From Phylloscopus collybita (taxonomy: Eukaryota; Chordata; Aves; Passeriformes; Phylloscopidae), in NCBI GenBank assembly GCA_027886175.1, contig JAJNNQ010000023.1, positions 11,655,501-11,719,500 on the forward strand: a stretch of 64,000 bases of DNA, in the 5' to 3' direction. The position numbers were made by a program, and so were the translations under genes. Shown here piece by piece: positions 1 through 10,708 of the stretch (its first letter is position 1; the number at the start of each line of letters is the position of its first letter). The notes beneath the pieces were generated by a model. The model searched no databases. It worked only from the letters and a program-made list of their open reading frames with translations, and had not been told where the DNA came from.

Positions 1-670
1 GGATGTACACCAAAAATCCCCCTGCACCATTTTTCTGAGCCTTTAGCAGAAAACAACAAATGTACAAGTCAAGAACTGCAGCACCCTGGTGTTCCCTGTG
101 GAAGGAATGTCTTCAGGCACGTGGAGAGCTGGAGAGGGAACAATGAAGCCACACTTCCCCTCTTTCTGGGACCCCTCATGTTGAGGCTCCAGGCCTGTCC
201 CCAAGGGTGGCTGCTGCCTTTCCCCCTGGTTTATTTGTGCAAATAACTCAGCAAACACTGAGCCAGAGCTGGAGAGCAGGGAAAGTGTTTCTGTGTGTCC
301 CTGCCCGGGCTGTGCTCACAGCCAGTCACTCCTGCCCTTCCAGCTGAAATTGCTTCGGATATTATCTCTGCTGTGATTCACCCCTGAGCATGAAATGGAA
401 TTCTTCTGAAGGGCTGCTTTAGTCTCTGTGACTAAGCTGGTGCTGAGTTTACCCACGCTGGTGAGCCCTGGCAGTGCAGGGCTGGCTGCTGTCACTCTCT
501 GTGACATCACTGGGGACAGGCAGTGATGCTCAGAACACTGAGAGCCTGCACACCTGAGCCCAAAGGAAAAGAAAACCACCTAAAGCTGCAATTTGTAGGT
601 TTCCTCCTGGGCTGGCATTGCTGTAACTTCAGTTTTCAGTCTAAAATCTGTAGAGTGACCATGTTTGGGG
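1..670. other. Unique sequence, no recognised gene
   Basis: I see no convincing gene or repeat here. Short open frames occur on both strands but none resembles a known protein. The stretch ends where a CR1 fragment begins. Confidence 0.5.
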
Positions 671-1103
671 GTCCCTGACAGTGTCCAGGCCAGGCTGGAT
701 GAGCTTTGGAGCACCCTGGTGTTGGTCTGTTTTTTAAGCTTTTCTAAAGTTCTAAGTCTTCTGATGTTTACATTTTTGGAGTTTCTCACGCACTTTTCAT
801 GTAAATAATGATTGGTTTGCATTCCTTTCTGGAGGAGGAGAGGATTGATGGACTGCTGGTTTGACCAGTGTGGTTGGAGAGGACAATTTTCTTCCTCCAA
901 TCCGTGGTCACTGTTAGAATTCTATAAATGTTAAGGTCTGTAAATAAACTGCCCCTTTTTTGCCTTGGACACCTCAGCGTGTGAGTGTCGTTCATTTGTG
1001 TTGGACTGTGACACCCTGGGATGGTGGAAGGTGTCCCTGCCCATGGGTGGAACGGGATGGGCTTTAAGATCCCTTCCAACCCAAACCATTCCCTGATTCC
1101 GTG
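671..1103 (+). mobile_element. CR1: CR1 LINE 3' fragment, split by an LTR
   Basis: The sequence resembles the avian CR1 3' untranslated tail in sense orientation: 'gtccaggccaggctggat' at about 682-699, then 'aaggtgtccctgcccatggg' and 'cccttccaacccaaaccatt' in 1027-1090. The two halves (671-719 and 1020-1103) would be contiguous if the intervening solo LTR were removed. CR1 is the dominant LINE of birds and most copies are 5'-truncated, as here. The fragment is non-coding and must be older than the LTR inserted into it. Confidence 0.85.
720..1013 (+). mobile_element. Solo LTR nested in CR1, 6-bp TSD
   Basis: A 294-bp block interrupts the CR1 fragment. It begins TGTTGG and ends GTGACA, the TG...CA ends of a retroviral LTR. 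The bases CCCTGG flank it on both sides (714-719 and 1014-1019) and read as a 6-bp target-site duplication. TATAAA lies at 923-928 and the polyadenylation signal AATAAA at 943-948, leaving about 65 bp to the 3' end, so the LTR reads on the + strand. No gag, pol or env sequence is attached, so it is a solo LTR left by LTR-LTR recombination. A 6-bp duplication is typical of beta/alpharetrovirus-like (ERVK) elements; the family name is not assigned. Confidence 0.85.
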
Positions 1104-1138
1104 AATTTGGGGATCCACATTGGCACGAATGACTGCTA

Positions 1139-1178
1139 ATTTACAAACTGTCTGATCAATCAGAAACAGTTTGTAAAT
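1139..1178. repeat. 40-nt near-perfect inverted repeat (hairpin)
   Basis: ATTTACAAACTG (1139-1150) pairs perfectly with CAGTTTGTAAAT (1167-1178). The inner TCTGAT (1151-1156) pairs with ATCAGA (1159-1164). Only a 2-nt AA bulge and a 2-nt CA loop are unpaired. It lies 35 bp beyond the CR1 end. It could form a cruciform or an RNA stem; function is unknown. Confidence 0.85.
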
Positions 1179-1955
1179 CCCCGAGTATCCACGAGCAAGA
1201 GGAAGAGTGCTGAAGGCATGGGGATCTCCAGGCAGTCACTGAAAACTTCAACCACACAAACAGCTCAGCCTCACCTCTCCAAAAGAGCAGGGGAGGAGAG
1301 TGTGAAGAAACTTTTTAAAAGTGCAGTTTGATTTGGGATATTTAAATTTGGGACACTTTTTGTCTAAAATTACTCCATTTCTAGCAACAACAATCCCCTC
1401 ACAGGCCCCTCTATCCCTGTACAGTTCAGCAGAAGCTTTTCCAGAGCAGCAGCTTTGTCCCAGCCCCATCAGCAGCCTCAGCCCTTTGCTCTGGGGCACT
1501 GTGGAGTGAAAATGAACCTGCACTGAGACAGCACCCGAGTTAATTCATCCTCATTTCCTGATAAAACAAACCAGCCCCCTCAGGCTTTCTCCTAGGAAGA
1601 AAAGGAATCATTCAAACACCAAAACCAGGCTAGAATAGAGAGCACGCAGCGAGAAATCCGCTTTCCCTTGTTTTCCTGAGTAGGAAGTCAGCAGGGCTTT
1701 GATGTGGGGACACGTTTTGATGGCAGTGCTGACAGGCAGCCCCCCAAGGGCTCGGGAGAGGCTCCGAGCTCCCACCAACAGCCCCACACCCCCGTCAGCA
1801 CCCTCAGTGCTCCCAGTCACAACCAGGGTCCCACTGGGATGGGCTCCCTTAGGCACCGGCTCCAGCTGCTCCCACAAAAACCACGTGCAAGGATCACATT
1901 TTTATTTTTATTTTTATTTTTTCTTTATTCCCTTTTGTTCCTGTTTTGGCTGCAG
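1179..1955. other. Unique sequence with an A/T-rich simple tract
   Basis: No recognised gene. At about 1897-1922 there is a short (TTTTTA)n tract that runs into a long pyrimidine stretch leading to the candidate splice acceptor at 1955. Confidence 0.45.
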
Positions 1956-2050
1956 ATGAAAACCCAGAGTGTCAATGAGCAGGCCCCTCGGCTCCAAGGC
2001 CTGGTGGATGCTCGGGGAAAGGTTTGATCTGAACTTCTGAGGAGAATCAG
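1956..2050 (+). other. Candidate exon (splice-bounded), probably non-coding
   Basis: A long pyrimidine tract ends in 'ggctgcag' at 1948-1955, a textbook 3' splice site. The 95-nt interval ends AATCAG followed by GTGAGTG at 2051, a strong 5' splice site. All three frames contain a stop: frame 1 has an ATG at its first base and 23 codons before a TGA. A coding internal exon is therefore unlikely; a lncRNA, UTR or poison exon would fit. The call rests on splice-site consensus alone and could be chance. Confidence 0.25.
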
Positions 2051-4267
2051 GTGAGTGTTGCAGCCCAGGAGCCCCTAAAAAGGGGATTTTCAAAACTGGT
2101 GATCCCACAGTCCATCCCAGAAAATGTCCCACACTGCTCTCCAGAGACATTCAGAGCACAGAGAAAGGAGCTCTGGCTTTTTCCTTTTCTGGATCCTGGA
2201 GGCTGAGCAGGCCCTGGGGTGGTTAACACAGTGCCACTCTCCTGCCAGCCCTGCTGATAATCCCCTTCTCAAAGTCATCAGCCAGCTCAGGATACTCCAA
2301 CTGGGAAGATTGTTTTTCTTCCTGGAGTTTCAGGAGCTCCTCCTCACAGCCCTGACTCCTGGTCACCCCCACCACACAAATTGCTCATGACCCAGGCCTC
2401 AAAACTGTAAAAACACAAAAATCAGGAAAAGACACCCAAAGAGACTCTTCACACCACTATTCTTATTAAAAATGGGGTTTATACCTGAGCTGGAACCCCC
2501 CAAACTTTCAGTTTCAAACATCCTCTCCCCATCCCAAGCTGGTGCTTGACCAGTGATGGTTTCTGTTGACACCAGATGGTTTTCATCGAAGTCACTATTT
2601 TTATTCTGAAATAATAACATCAGCAATTGTGAATGAATTAAGTTGTCTCAGCTCTCACTTTCCCACCAATTATAGTGAATTATGAACAACCCTTGAATAA
2701 GAGGATCTCCCTTCTCAGTTATTGCTGCTCAAAGATATATTTGCCTGGTGGCCAGCTCTGTGTTATTTGACTGATTTATAGGCCCATAACTTATGGAATT
2801 AGGGGTGATCTTTTTTTCAGAGCTATAACTCGAAGTGGTTACTCTTTTTTTTATTTTTTCTTTGAAATCATGTGGAAAATGAATATGATAGATTTTCCCT
2901 CCATATATTTTCAGCCCTCTAATAACAAGCTGAACTTCACTTGCAGCTTTCCAGCTTCACCCTCACCCCCCATTAACTCTGGAACTCATCATTCCAAACA
3001 CACTCAAGCTGAAATGGGCTTTAGGTTGTCTAAAACATTGATCAACCTTTAACCCTGTAAAAAGCCAGTAAAACTCAGGAATCTCTTAATAAATTTAGGA
3101 ATATGGTGACTTTTTTTTTTTTTCCATTAGAAGTCAAACCTGTAGAAGATTTTATGTGGGGAAGATTTTAGAGTGTTAGCAGCAGAAACAATCTTGCAGT
3201 GAGTGCAGCATTGCTGTTGCCAACATATATTTGGTCAAACTTAGGACACAAAAAAACCCTCTAAAGAGTTTCCTATTTGAGCAGAGCTGACATGGTCCTT
3301 AAATGATGGAAAATTTTAGGACTCTTCTTTGTCATGACACTGCTCTGTCTGACCTGGAGGTGGAATGCTGGAGTCAGAACTACTCCTCCTGTGAAACATC
3401 CTCTGGGTTCTCATCAGCCCCATCAAAATTCATGGGGTCTCTATGGCTGAGCTGAGTTTGGAGGATGAATTTAGCAAGACAAAGATGCCAACTCCCCATC
3501 ACTTATCTGAACCTGAGGCAGCCTCTCAGATGTCCCCAGAACAAATCTGTGCTTGGAACTGTTGATGAGATTTAAAAAGAGAGGTGTCCCTGTACCAGGA
3601 GTAATTCTGGGATTAAAAATCCACGAGATTTAGAGATTTTAAAAATGTTCACTAAAGGAAACAGGGCCTTTGATTTCTTTTTCTCAAATTACTGGAGAAT
3701 CTGGATATTTGAAATTTTGCTGCTGTTGCACTGGGCTTCAGTTGAATTATAATTTCTCCTAAGTTATTTTTTCTGGTGATATCTAATCAAGTGAAAGCTG
3801 ACAGTAAAGAGCCACTGCCTGGCCCACCTGAAAACAATGTCATGGAATTTCTCCATCCCCTGTGTGCTGGCTGCCCAAACGCCTCAGTGTCAGAGGAAAC
3901 AGGGAAGGATTTGTTCTGAATTAACAATAAACAAATAAATAAACAAAAATTAATAGGTCAGGCTTGCAGAAACGCCTCCAGACAAGCTGGGCCAGTTGGG
4001 ATCAGCTCAGTCTCCCAGGATATCAGGCAGCAGCAGTATTTTCCTTGGGATAAGTACAAGAGAAATTGGCTCTGCCTGTTCCTCCAGTACCTGAACTTCC
4101 AGTGATGGTTTTTTGAAATCATGCTGTGAAACAGCAGTTGATGCTGAAGCCCTTCAAAGTGGTTATGAAAAACCAGTGACACTTCCCCTCTGTCCTTCCC
4201 TGTCTCCTGTTCTCTGGGTTGCATTTTCTTTGACCCAAAAGTCACTTCTTTGATCTGATGGATGCCC
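2051..4267. other. AT-rich unique sequence
   Basis: I see no gene, LTR or CR1 signature in this stretch. It contains ordinary AT-rich sequence and a short poly-T run near 3112-3125. Confidence 0.45.
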
Positions 4268-4420
4268 CATCACAAAACCACGGAATATCCTGGGCTGGAA
4301 GGGATCCACAGGGATCATCAGTGGATGTGCACTCTTGTCATTGTGTTCCCACCTCCTGAAGGCATCAAGCACAACCTGTGTGAAGGTCAGAAGGTGCTGG
4401 AGAGCCTGAGGACCCACATC
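4268..4420 (-). mobile_element. CR1: CR1-related LINE 3' fragment
   Basis: 'ccacggaatatcctgggctg' followed by 'gaagggatccacagggatca' resembles the reverse complement of a CR1 3' tail of the 'atatcctgagttggaaggga' type. It is diverged and 5'-truncated. The right boundary is approximate. Confidence 0.6.
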
Positions 4421-4720
4421 CCACAGGGGCAGGACAGGCTCCTCAGGGAGCTCCTTCCTGTGCTTGTCCACGGGCTGGGTCCTGTGCCTGGGGTCAAGTC
4501 CATGGACAGCAAAGAGCTGGGCTTGCAGAGGAGCCATCCAACCTCCATCAGCTCACCAGGATGGGTGGGTGGCAGCTGCCTCTGGAGGTGCCCACCCCTC
4601 TGTGTGGCCTGTGGTGGCAGAGGAGTGACACCCTCTGCACTGCCCAGCGGTGACACAGGGCTCTGAGATCTGCTCCTGCTGAGTTCTCCCCACCCTTCCC
4701 CACCAGGAGCACCAACACCC

Positions 4721-5032
4721 TGATGTCACACAGGAGGGAAAGGTGGGACGTGGCCAGTGAGGTGTCCCAAGCCCAGCCACGGTGGCACTGCCACCCCCTG
4801 ATGTCACACAGGAGGGGACAGTGGGCCATGGCCTGTAGGGTGTCCCAGGCCCAGCCATGGTGGCACTGCCACCCCCTGATGTCACACAGGAGGGGACAGT
4901 GGGCCATGGCCTGTAGGGTGTCCCCAGCCCAGCCACGGTGGCACTGCCACCCCCTGATGTCACACAGGAGGGGACAGTGGGCCATGGCCTGTAGGGTGTC
5001 CCCAGCCCAGCCATGGTGGCACTGCCACCCCC
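4721..5032. repeat. Minisatellite, 4 x 78 bp
   Basis: The motif 'tgatgtcacacaggagg' recurs at 4721, 4799, 4877 and 4955, an exact 78-bp period, with 'cagccAYggtggcactgcca' near the end of every unit. The first unit is the most diverged; the later three differ by only a few bases. Because 78 is divisible by 3, frames without a stop stay open through all units on both strands. This explains the apparent 271-codon + frame and the 163-166-codon minus frames, which I do not regard as genes. Confidence 0.95.
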
Positions 5033-5986
5033 AACACCCCACAATCACAGCGGCCCCGGGGTGGGTGCCAGGGAGCCTCTTTGCCTCTCCCCCACTGGCA
5101 TTCTCCCTCTCTCTGCAGATGGATATGGCAAAGCTCAGGGTGCCCTGGCTCCTGGAGAACCTCCTGCAGCCATCCCAGTGGGATGCTGGAGGTGGAGGTG
5201 CTGGGAGGGCGTGCTGGGGTTATTCTCCTCCTGAAGCAAAGGTGCTGTGCTTTGTGAGATGGCCCAGGAAGCACAGGCTGGTGCCATTCACTGCTGCTCA
5301 GCAGCCAGAACTGCAGCCCTGTGGTGAGAGGAGGGAGGGAATGGAGCACTGCAGAGCCCAGTCTCTCTGGTGCTGTTTTAGGCCCCTTGGCTGGCACGGG
5401 GAGCTGCTCCATCCCCTCAGCCCTGGTGCTGTGCCACAGAGGCAGCTTTACAGAACATCAGTGGCTCAAATAGCACTTTGTGTGCTGGGAGGGAGGGGGA
5501 CAATGCTGGGTCCCTCAGAGTTGTGGGGTTTGAGCTGAGTTATGCAAACAAATTTGCTTCAGCTGCTGAGTTATTTACAGGTTGGCTCGTGCAAGCCTTA
5601 GTGACAGATTTAAATGAATTAATTTTTCTGACTTTCATTCGCTGTCTTCCCCTGCTGCTTCCCCTCCAGCTATTGCATGTAATTACAGGAAATCTTCGTA
5701 TATCACATCTTCAAAAAGGCACAATGAAAAGCAATAGCAGAGATATCCACTTCTTCTTGCTTTCATGTTTGTTTTGGAGGGGATGAAAAGGGTGTGGTGG
5801 AGCTTTTCGTCGCAGCACCTCCGAGCTCTGCTCAGATCACCCACTGCAGGCACCCCGAGCACTCCTCTCACTCAGCACAGACAAGACCTGGCAGCCCTGC
5901 AGCAATTACTTAGAGCCTTCTTGGCTTTCAAACTGCTTTTAATGATTATGGGAGACATCCACAGTAATCCATCCATCTAAACACGG

Positions 5987-6021
<35 letters not shown>

Positions 6022-8428
6022 CATTAAAGAAGAATTGCAAGTGTTTGTGCTTTTAAACCTGGGTGTTTTCTTGCTCAGGGAGCAAAGTAGTTGTTGAGAA
6101 TTGTGCTGTCACATCTAAGAGGCAAAACTCAAAAGCACAAACTTTATTTTGAACCCAGCATTAATTTAGGAGATGGAAAGACCTGGCCATACCTGCAAAC
6201 AACCCCTAAACCAACATGTTTGAGCTCAGAGCTTTGGTGAGCAAAGAAAGGGAACAAAAACCATCTGGAATTGGCTGTGATCAACCTAAAACCTCACCAA
6301 GGGCATCTTTTTCCCTACCAGAGGGTATAAAACTAGATTAGGAGAGAAGGGAATTAAGTAAAAACCATGGTGCTCATAGCTGGATAAAACAGGGAGAGAG
6401 AAAGGAAAGCTCTGCTGGTTTGGTTGCCCTCAGAGAAATAAGTGTTTTTTGTTTGGGTTTCTTTTTAATGGAAAAAAAAAAAAAAAAGAGAATTTTCCAC
6501 TGGAACCTGGGCAGAAAGTCAGAATGAAGTCGATGTAATTGAGGCACAGACCCAAATGAGGGATTACATTACTGATACGTTTTTTCCTAAATGATTCTTC
6601 TTTTAATTTTATGGACTGTCAGGGAAGCCTCTTAGATACATAAATACTGTTGGGAATTAAATTGGTCTGAGAAATGTGGGGTTTATCTTTTCTGACAGAG
6701 GCAAATCAAAGGGTAAAGGCTGGATCTCTGCTAGAAACAGAACAGAGTTTGTGCCAGGGAGGTTTTGCCTCTCTGACCCAGTGTGAACAACTTGCAAACC
6801 CCACTGAATGTCAAGGCACTGCTGTGGATTTTTATAAAGGGAGCTTGGTTTAAATCAAAGAGAGTCCAATTCTTCCTCCCTGATAGTGGGATCACTTCTG
6901 GACAGGGTTCAGACAGACCCCACAGCCCCACCCCTCCCAACCACCACTCTGACATCACCTTCCAGTGTCGTGTCTTTTTACCACCACATAAATTGCAGTG
7001 AAGCCCAGTGATATCACTGCTCCAAAATCCCCTTAATCCTCAAAGCAGATACAACCACAGGGGTTTAAACACCTCTGTTAATCCCTTATAGAGAATAATA
7101 AACCATTTGTTGGAGGAAACTTTATCTCCCAGACACCGGCATGGACACGGCTGTGACATGAAACGCCAGGAGTGATCCAAGGGTTAAGCACAGGAAGTCA
7201 GAACTGAACACTTGACTCAATTAAATCACAGATTTAGGCAATTTTCTGATCTGCAGATGAAGGCTGAGTTCCTGGCAGGTGATGTAAGTTGTGCCTTGCT
7301 GATGGACACGACTGCACAAGACACATTTCAGGTATCCCAGAACCAGTTCCTGAACCATTGGGCTGATCCCCAGTGGAGAATTCTGCTTTTCCAAGAGGGT
7401 CATGAACATCATCAGCTCTCACATGGTCCCTCTCTCCTAAAACAGTCCCAGAAAATGGCCTAAAAAGCCCCTAAACTATGGATAAAAATAAAGTTAAGCT
7501 TTACCTTAAATCACCAGAAAAAAAGGAATATAAAAGACCCCCAAAACTGCAGCGACGAGAAGGCAGATATCTTTATGCTTCGTGGCAGAGGCACAGCCAT
7601 CCTTCAAGAGCTTGGCTGAAGCTTTTTCTAGGCAGGAAAAGTCCTCAGGGATGGAAAAATCCCACACATCCGCACGTCTGTGGATAAGTGACCTCACCTG
7701 TGGCAATGCCTCTCCTCACCTGCTCCAGGGACTGGAGCTGAGAAGAGATGGAGCAGGACTGGAATGAGGGCACATTCCCTGCACCTCGTATTTCCCGCTT
7801 TTCAGCTCTTCCCTGCTGGTCACCAGATATAAACAGATTTTCCACAAATTATTATGATGATAATCCCAAGTCTATTTAGTCTCCTATTCAGAGAAATTTC
7901 AAACTGTAGCAGCAACACAAACAGTGGGGTCAGTAACTCAACCCCTCCCTGAAACTGGCTGGTGTGGGAGTGACCTTGGACAGAGGTTTGGGGCAGGAAA
8001 TTTTCCTTTTCCATGGAGAAATTACTGGGGGAATTCAGGGAGGCAAACTGGAATCACACAGAGAGGACTCTGCCCAGCTGAGAGGGATGTGAAAGTCCTT
8101 TGCACACCTTGGGTTTGATTTTCAGACGTATTTTCTTAGAAAATCAGACTCAAGGGCAGCCAAGGCGTGGCCCCAGGTACCCAGGCTTCCCACAGGATGC
8201 ATCACCGAAGCCTGATGAGCCTTGTTGTCTTACAAAACGATCCTGGAAATATCCAAATGCTGGTCCAGACCCAGATGGAAATCTTAAATGAGGCAGCAAT
8301 GGAGGTGTTTGGAAAGTGAGGACACAGCCCTGAAATGAGATAATGAGATCCCACCACGGATGCTGCCCTTGCTGGGGCTTGTTTGTTCTGCAGCACCTTC
8401 CTAGCCCTGGATGGTTCAATTTCCTTGG

Positions 8429-8431
<3 letters not shown>
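5033..8431. other. Unique sequence with homopolymer runs
   Basis: No recognised gene. The stretch holds a possible conserved non-coding patch (5520-5730, listed separately), a 32-nt T run at 5988-6019 and a 16-nt A run near 6472-6487. Short open frames look like noise. Confidence 0.45.
5520..5730. promoter_or_regulatory. Possible conserved non-coding/enhancer patch
   Basis: This AT-rich, repeat-free block packs octamer-like TTATGCAAA (5540-5548), homeodomain-type ATGAATTAATTT (5613-5624) and a further TAATTACA near 5680. Such clustering is common in vertebrate developmental enhancers. The call is from motif density only; no alignment was possible. Confidence 0.25.

Positions 8432-8485
<54 letters not shown>
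8432..8485. repeat. 54-nt poly-T homopolymer
   Basis: An uninterrupted T run of 54 nt, followed 35 nt later by a shorter A run (8517-8529). No retrogene body lies on the side where a poly-A tail would require one. Exact length is prone to sequencing error. Confidence 0.95.
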
Positions 8486-8488
<3 letters not shown>

Positions 8489-8699
8489 GAAGGATAAAGT
8501 GAAAAAACAGAAGGGAAAAAAAAAAAAAAGGAAAAAATAAAAGGTGATTTTTAAATCAACTGTCATTCCTGGCAAGGCTGAGGATCCCAGCAAGGTATTT
8601 GTTTATTATCAGGTATTTCCTCAGGATCAAATCCAGGGGAGAGAAGTCTGGTCCTGGTTAAGGTCTGTTTAAAGCCCTCCTCGAAAAGAGATTTATGCA

Positions 8700-9039
8700 A
8701 GGAAATTACCTAACCTGGGGCAGGGGCTGAGTCAGCGGCAGCGGCTTCTCCGCGCTCATTGTTGGTGCCTTGAGGGTTTTTTCTTTTTTTTTTTTTTTAG
8801 CCCCGCCGAGGGCGCCCAGTGAGAACAGCGGCGGGCCCTGGCTCACAGAACGGGATCAAAGCTCCAATTGTTTGGAAGGAAATGACCCAGCAGGAGCGGA
8901 GTGCTGGACACCGCTTCTGCTCCCAGCCCGGCAGCAGCGCCTGGCAGCGCGCTGGGGGCGAGGGGCGCACGGGCCCCCGGCTGCCCCGGCACCGCTCCCT
9001 GCTGGGGCTGCACTGCCCAAACCCTCCTCTGCCGGGCCA
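8700..9039. promoter_or_regulatory. GC-rich patch with Maf/AP-1 palindrome
   Basis: GCTGAGTCAGC (8726-8736) is a perfect palindrome matching the core of a TPA-type Maf recognition element, which also contains an AP-1 site. It is followed by CG-containing sequence (8738-8758 and 8805-9000) with more CpG than its surroundings. The patch directly precedes the 65-bp minisatellite. A distal regulatory role is inference. Confidence 0.3.
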
Positions 9040-9850
9040 GATCCCCACCTCACCGGCAGCTTTCCCCAGGCTTTGGCCACTTCTGGGAGTGCTGGCTGTG
9101 AAAGGATTCCCACCTCAACAGGAACTTCTCCCGGTTTGGGCTGACTCTGTGACTGCTGGTTTTGCCCAGTTCTTGGAGGTTGCTGTCTTTTTGGGCGTGA
9201 ATTCAGATTCATGGAAATTCAGATTTTGTGAGTGGTGGCTCCGCAAAGATTCCCACCTCAATGGGAGCTTTTCCCAGTTTTTATCAGATTTTGTGAGTGG
9301 TGGCTGTGCAAAGATTCCCACCTCAACGGGAGCTTTTCCCAGTTTTTGGCCACTTTTGGAAGTGCTGGCTCTGCAAAGATTCACAGCTCAATGGGAACTT
9401 TTCCCAGTTTTTAGCTGATTCCATGATTGTTGGCTGTGCAAAATTCCCACCTCGATAGGAACTTCTCCCAGTTTTGGCTGATTTTGTGACTGGTGGTTGT
9501 GCAAAGAGTCTCACCTCTACAGGAGCTTTTCCCAGTTTTTGGTCACTTTTGGGAGTGCTGGCTGTGCAAAATTCCCACCTCAACAGGAGCTTTTCCCAAT
9601 TTTGGCTGCCTTTGGGAGAAGAGGACACCAATCTCTTCTCATCCTGCCTGCTTGGGAGTGGTGGCTGTGCAAAGATTCCCAGCCCAGTGGGAGCTTTTCC
9701 CAATTTTGGCTGATTCTGTGAGTGGTGGCTGTGCAAAGGTTCCCACCTTGACAAGAGGTTTCCCAGTTTTTGGTCGCTGTTTTGATTGGTGACTGTGCAG
9801 AGATTCCCACCTCAACAGGATCTTTTCCCAATTTTTGGCCACTTTTGGTC
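9040..9850. repeat. Degenerate ~65-bp minisatellite, about 12 copies
   Basis: The core 'gattcccacctcaacaggag' followed by 'cttttcccagtttttggc' and 'gtgctggctgtgcaaa' recurs roughly every 64-65 bp, at about 9040, 9103, 9248, 9313, 9378, 9442, 9506, 9570, 9673, 9737 and 9801. One irregular unit lies near 9168-9247 and one carries an insertion at 9609-9660. Divergence between units is substantial, so the array is old. Overlapping frames of 60-200 codons on both strands are repeat by-products. Confidence 0.93.
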
Positions 9851-10527
9851 CCATCCCAGCTGCTCCCAACCGCAGCATTCCCCAAGGAAGTGGCCCTGCC
9901 CCATCCAGGCAATGGATGTAAAGCCCAAAGGGTGGAAAGGATCTCTGAGTTCATCCTTCCTGCCAGCAGCCAGTCGGATGCATTCAATTGTCTCGTGATG
10001 GCACTTCCACTGTTTCTTTGGGGAAAAAAAACACTTCCCAAACACAGCTGAGCTCGGGGCCACTTCCACCCACGGGCAGGGCAGCAGCTCCAGAGCACAT
10101 GACTGGGGCTGAGACGAGGTTTTGGAGGCAAACCACGGCCTGAGCAGGTTGTTGTATTATTTTTCCAAGGTCACTGCTGGAATATCTGGCAGCCTTTATC
10201 TCACGGCTGGGAAATTTTACTGTACTTGCAGAAAACAACCAATATTTCTCATTCTGCTGCCCGACTCCTCGCTGTTTGTGTTGGTTTAACTTCCCTGACC
10301 CCAAAACACCAAGCTGGAGTAACGTGGGCTTGAAGTGGAGCCCGAGGTGGATGTGAGGGATGTGTGTAATACAGTAAAGGACTGGGAAACAAACATCCAG
10401 CAAGCATCCTGGATGGAAACTCTTTCATCTGCATCGATCTTTGACGTCCCTGCTGACAGAGCGTGGCTCTGCCAGCGGCCTCTGATCACTTTGAAATGCC
10501 TCACAAATACGTCTCCCTGCACTTAAG
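9851..10527. other. Unique sequence
   Basis: No gene or repeat recognised between the minisatellite and the degenerate repeat cluster at 10528. Confidence 0.45.
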
Positions 10528-10708
10528 GTTTTCCGCTGCTAAGAAATATCTTAATGCTAAAGATTTGTTTACAAGGGGGTGGCTGTTTCCACTTGCTGGA
10601 GCGTTTAAAAAGTTGTTTTTTCCAACCACAAAGTAGATCTAAACATTAAGTGTTTCTTAGCTTGGGTTTCCAGCTCCTAGACTGCTATAAACATTAAGTT
10701 TCATTGGT
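10528..10708 (+). repeat. Degenerate ~45-bp repeat cluster
   Basis: About four diverged units start near 10528, 10578, 10616 and 10661. Unit heads read 'gttttccgctgctaag', 'ttttttccaaccacaaag' and 'gggtttccagctcctag'. Two units share 'taaacattaagt' at about 10640 and 10689. The same head and tail words recur at 24592-24812, so both belong to one unnamed repeat family. Confidence 0.6.

Noticed and set aside
4548..5538. 271-codon + frame and 163-166-codon minus frames
   Set aside because: They depend on the 78-bp repeat, whose length is a multiple of three; no domain is recognisable outside it.
7257..7283. 27-nt + strand exon ending at a perfect GTAAGT
   Set aside because: Too short to evaluate and with no matching neighbours; probably chance.
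9040..9850. CRISPR-like array
   Set aside because: Units are contiguous and diverged along their whole length, with no alternation of conserved repeat and unique spacer, in a vertebrate genome.
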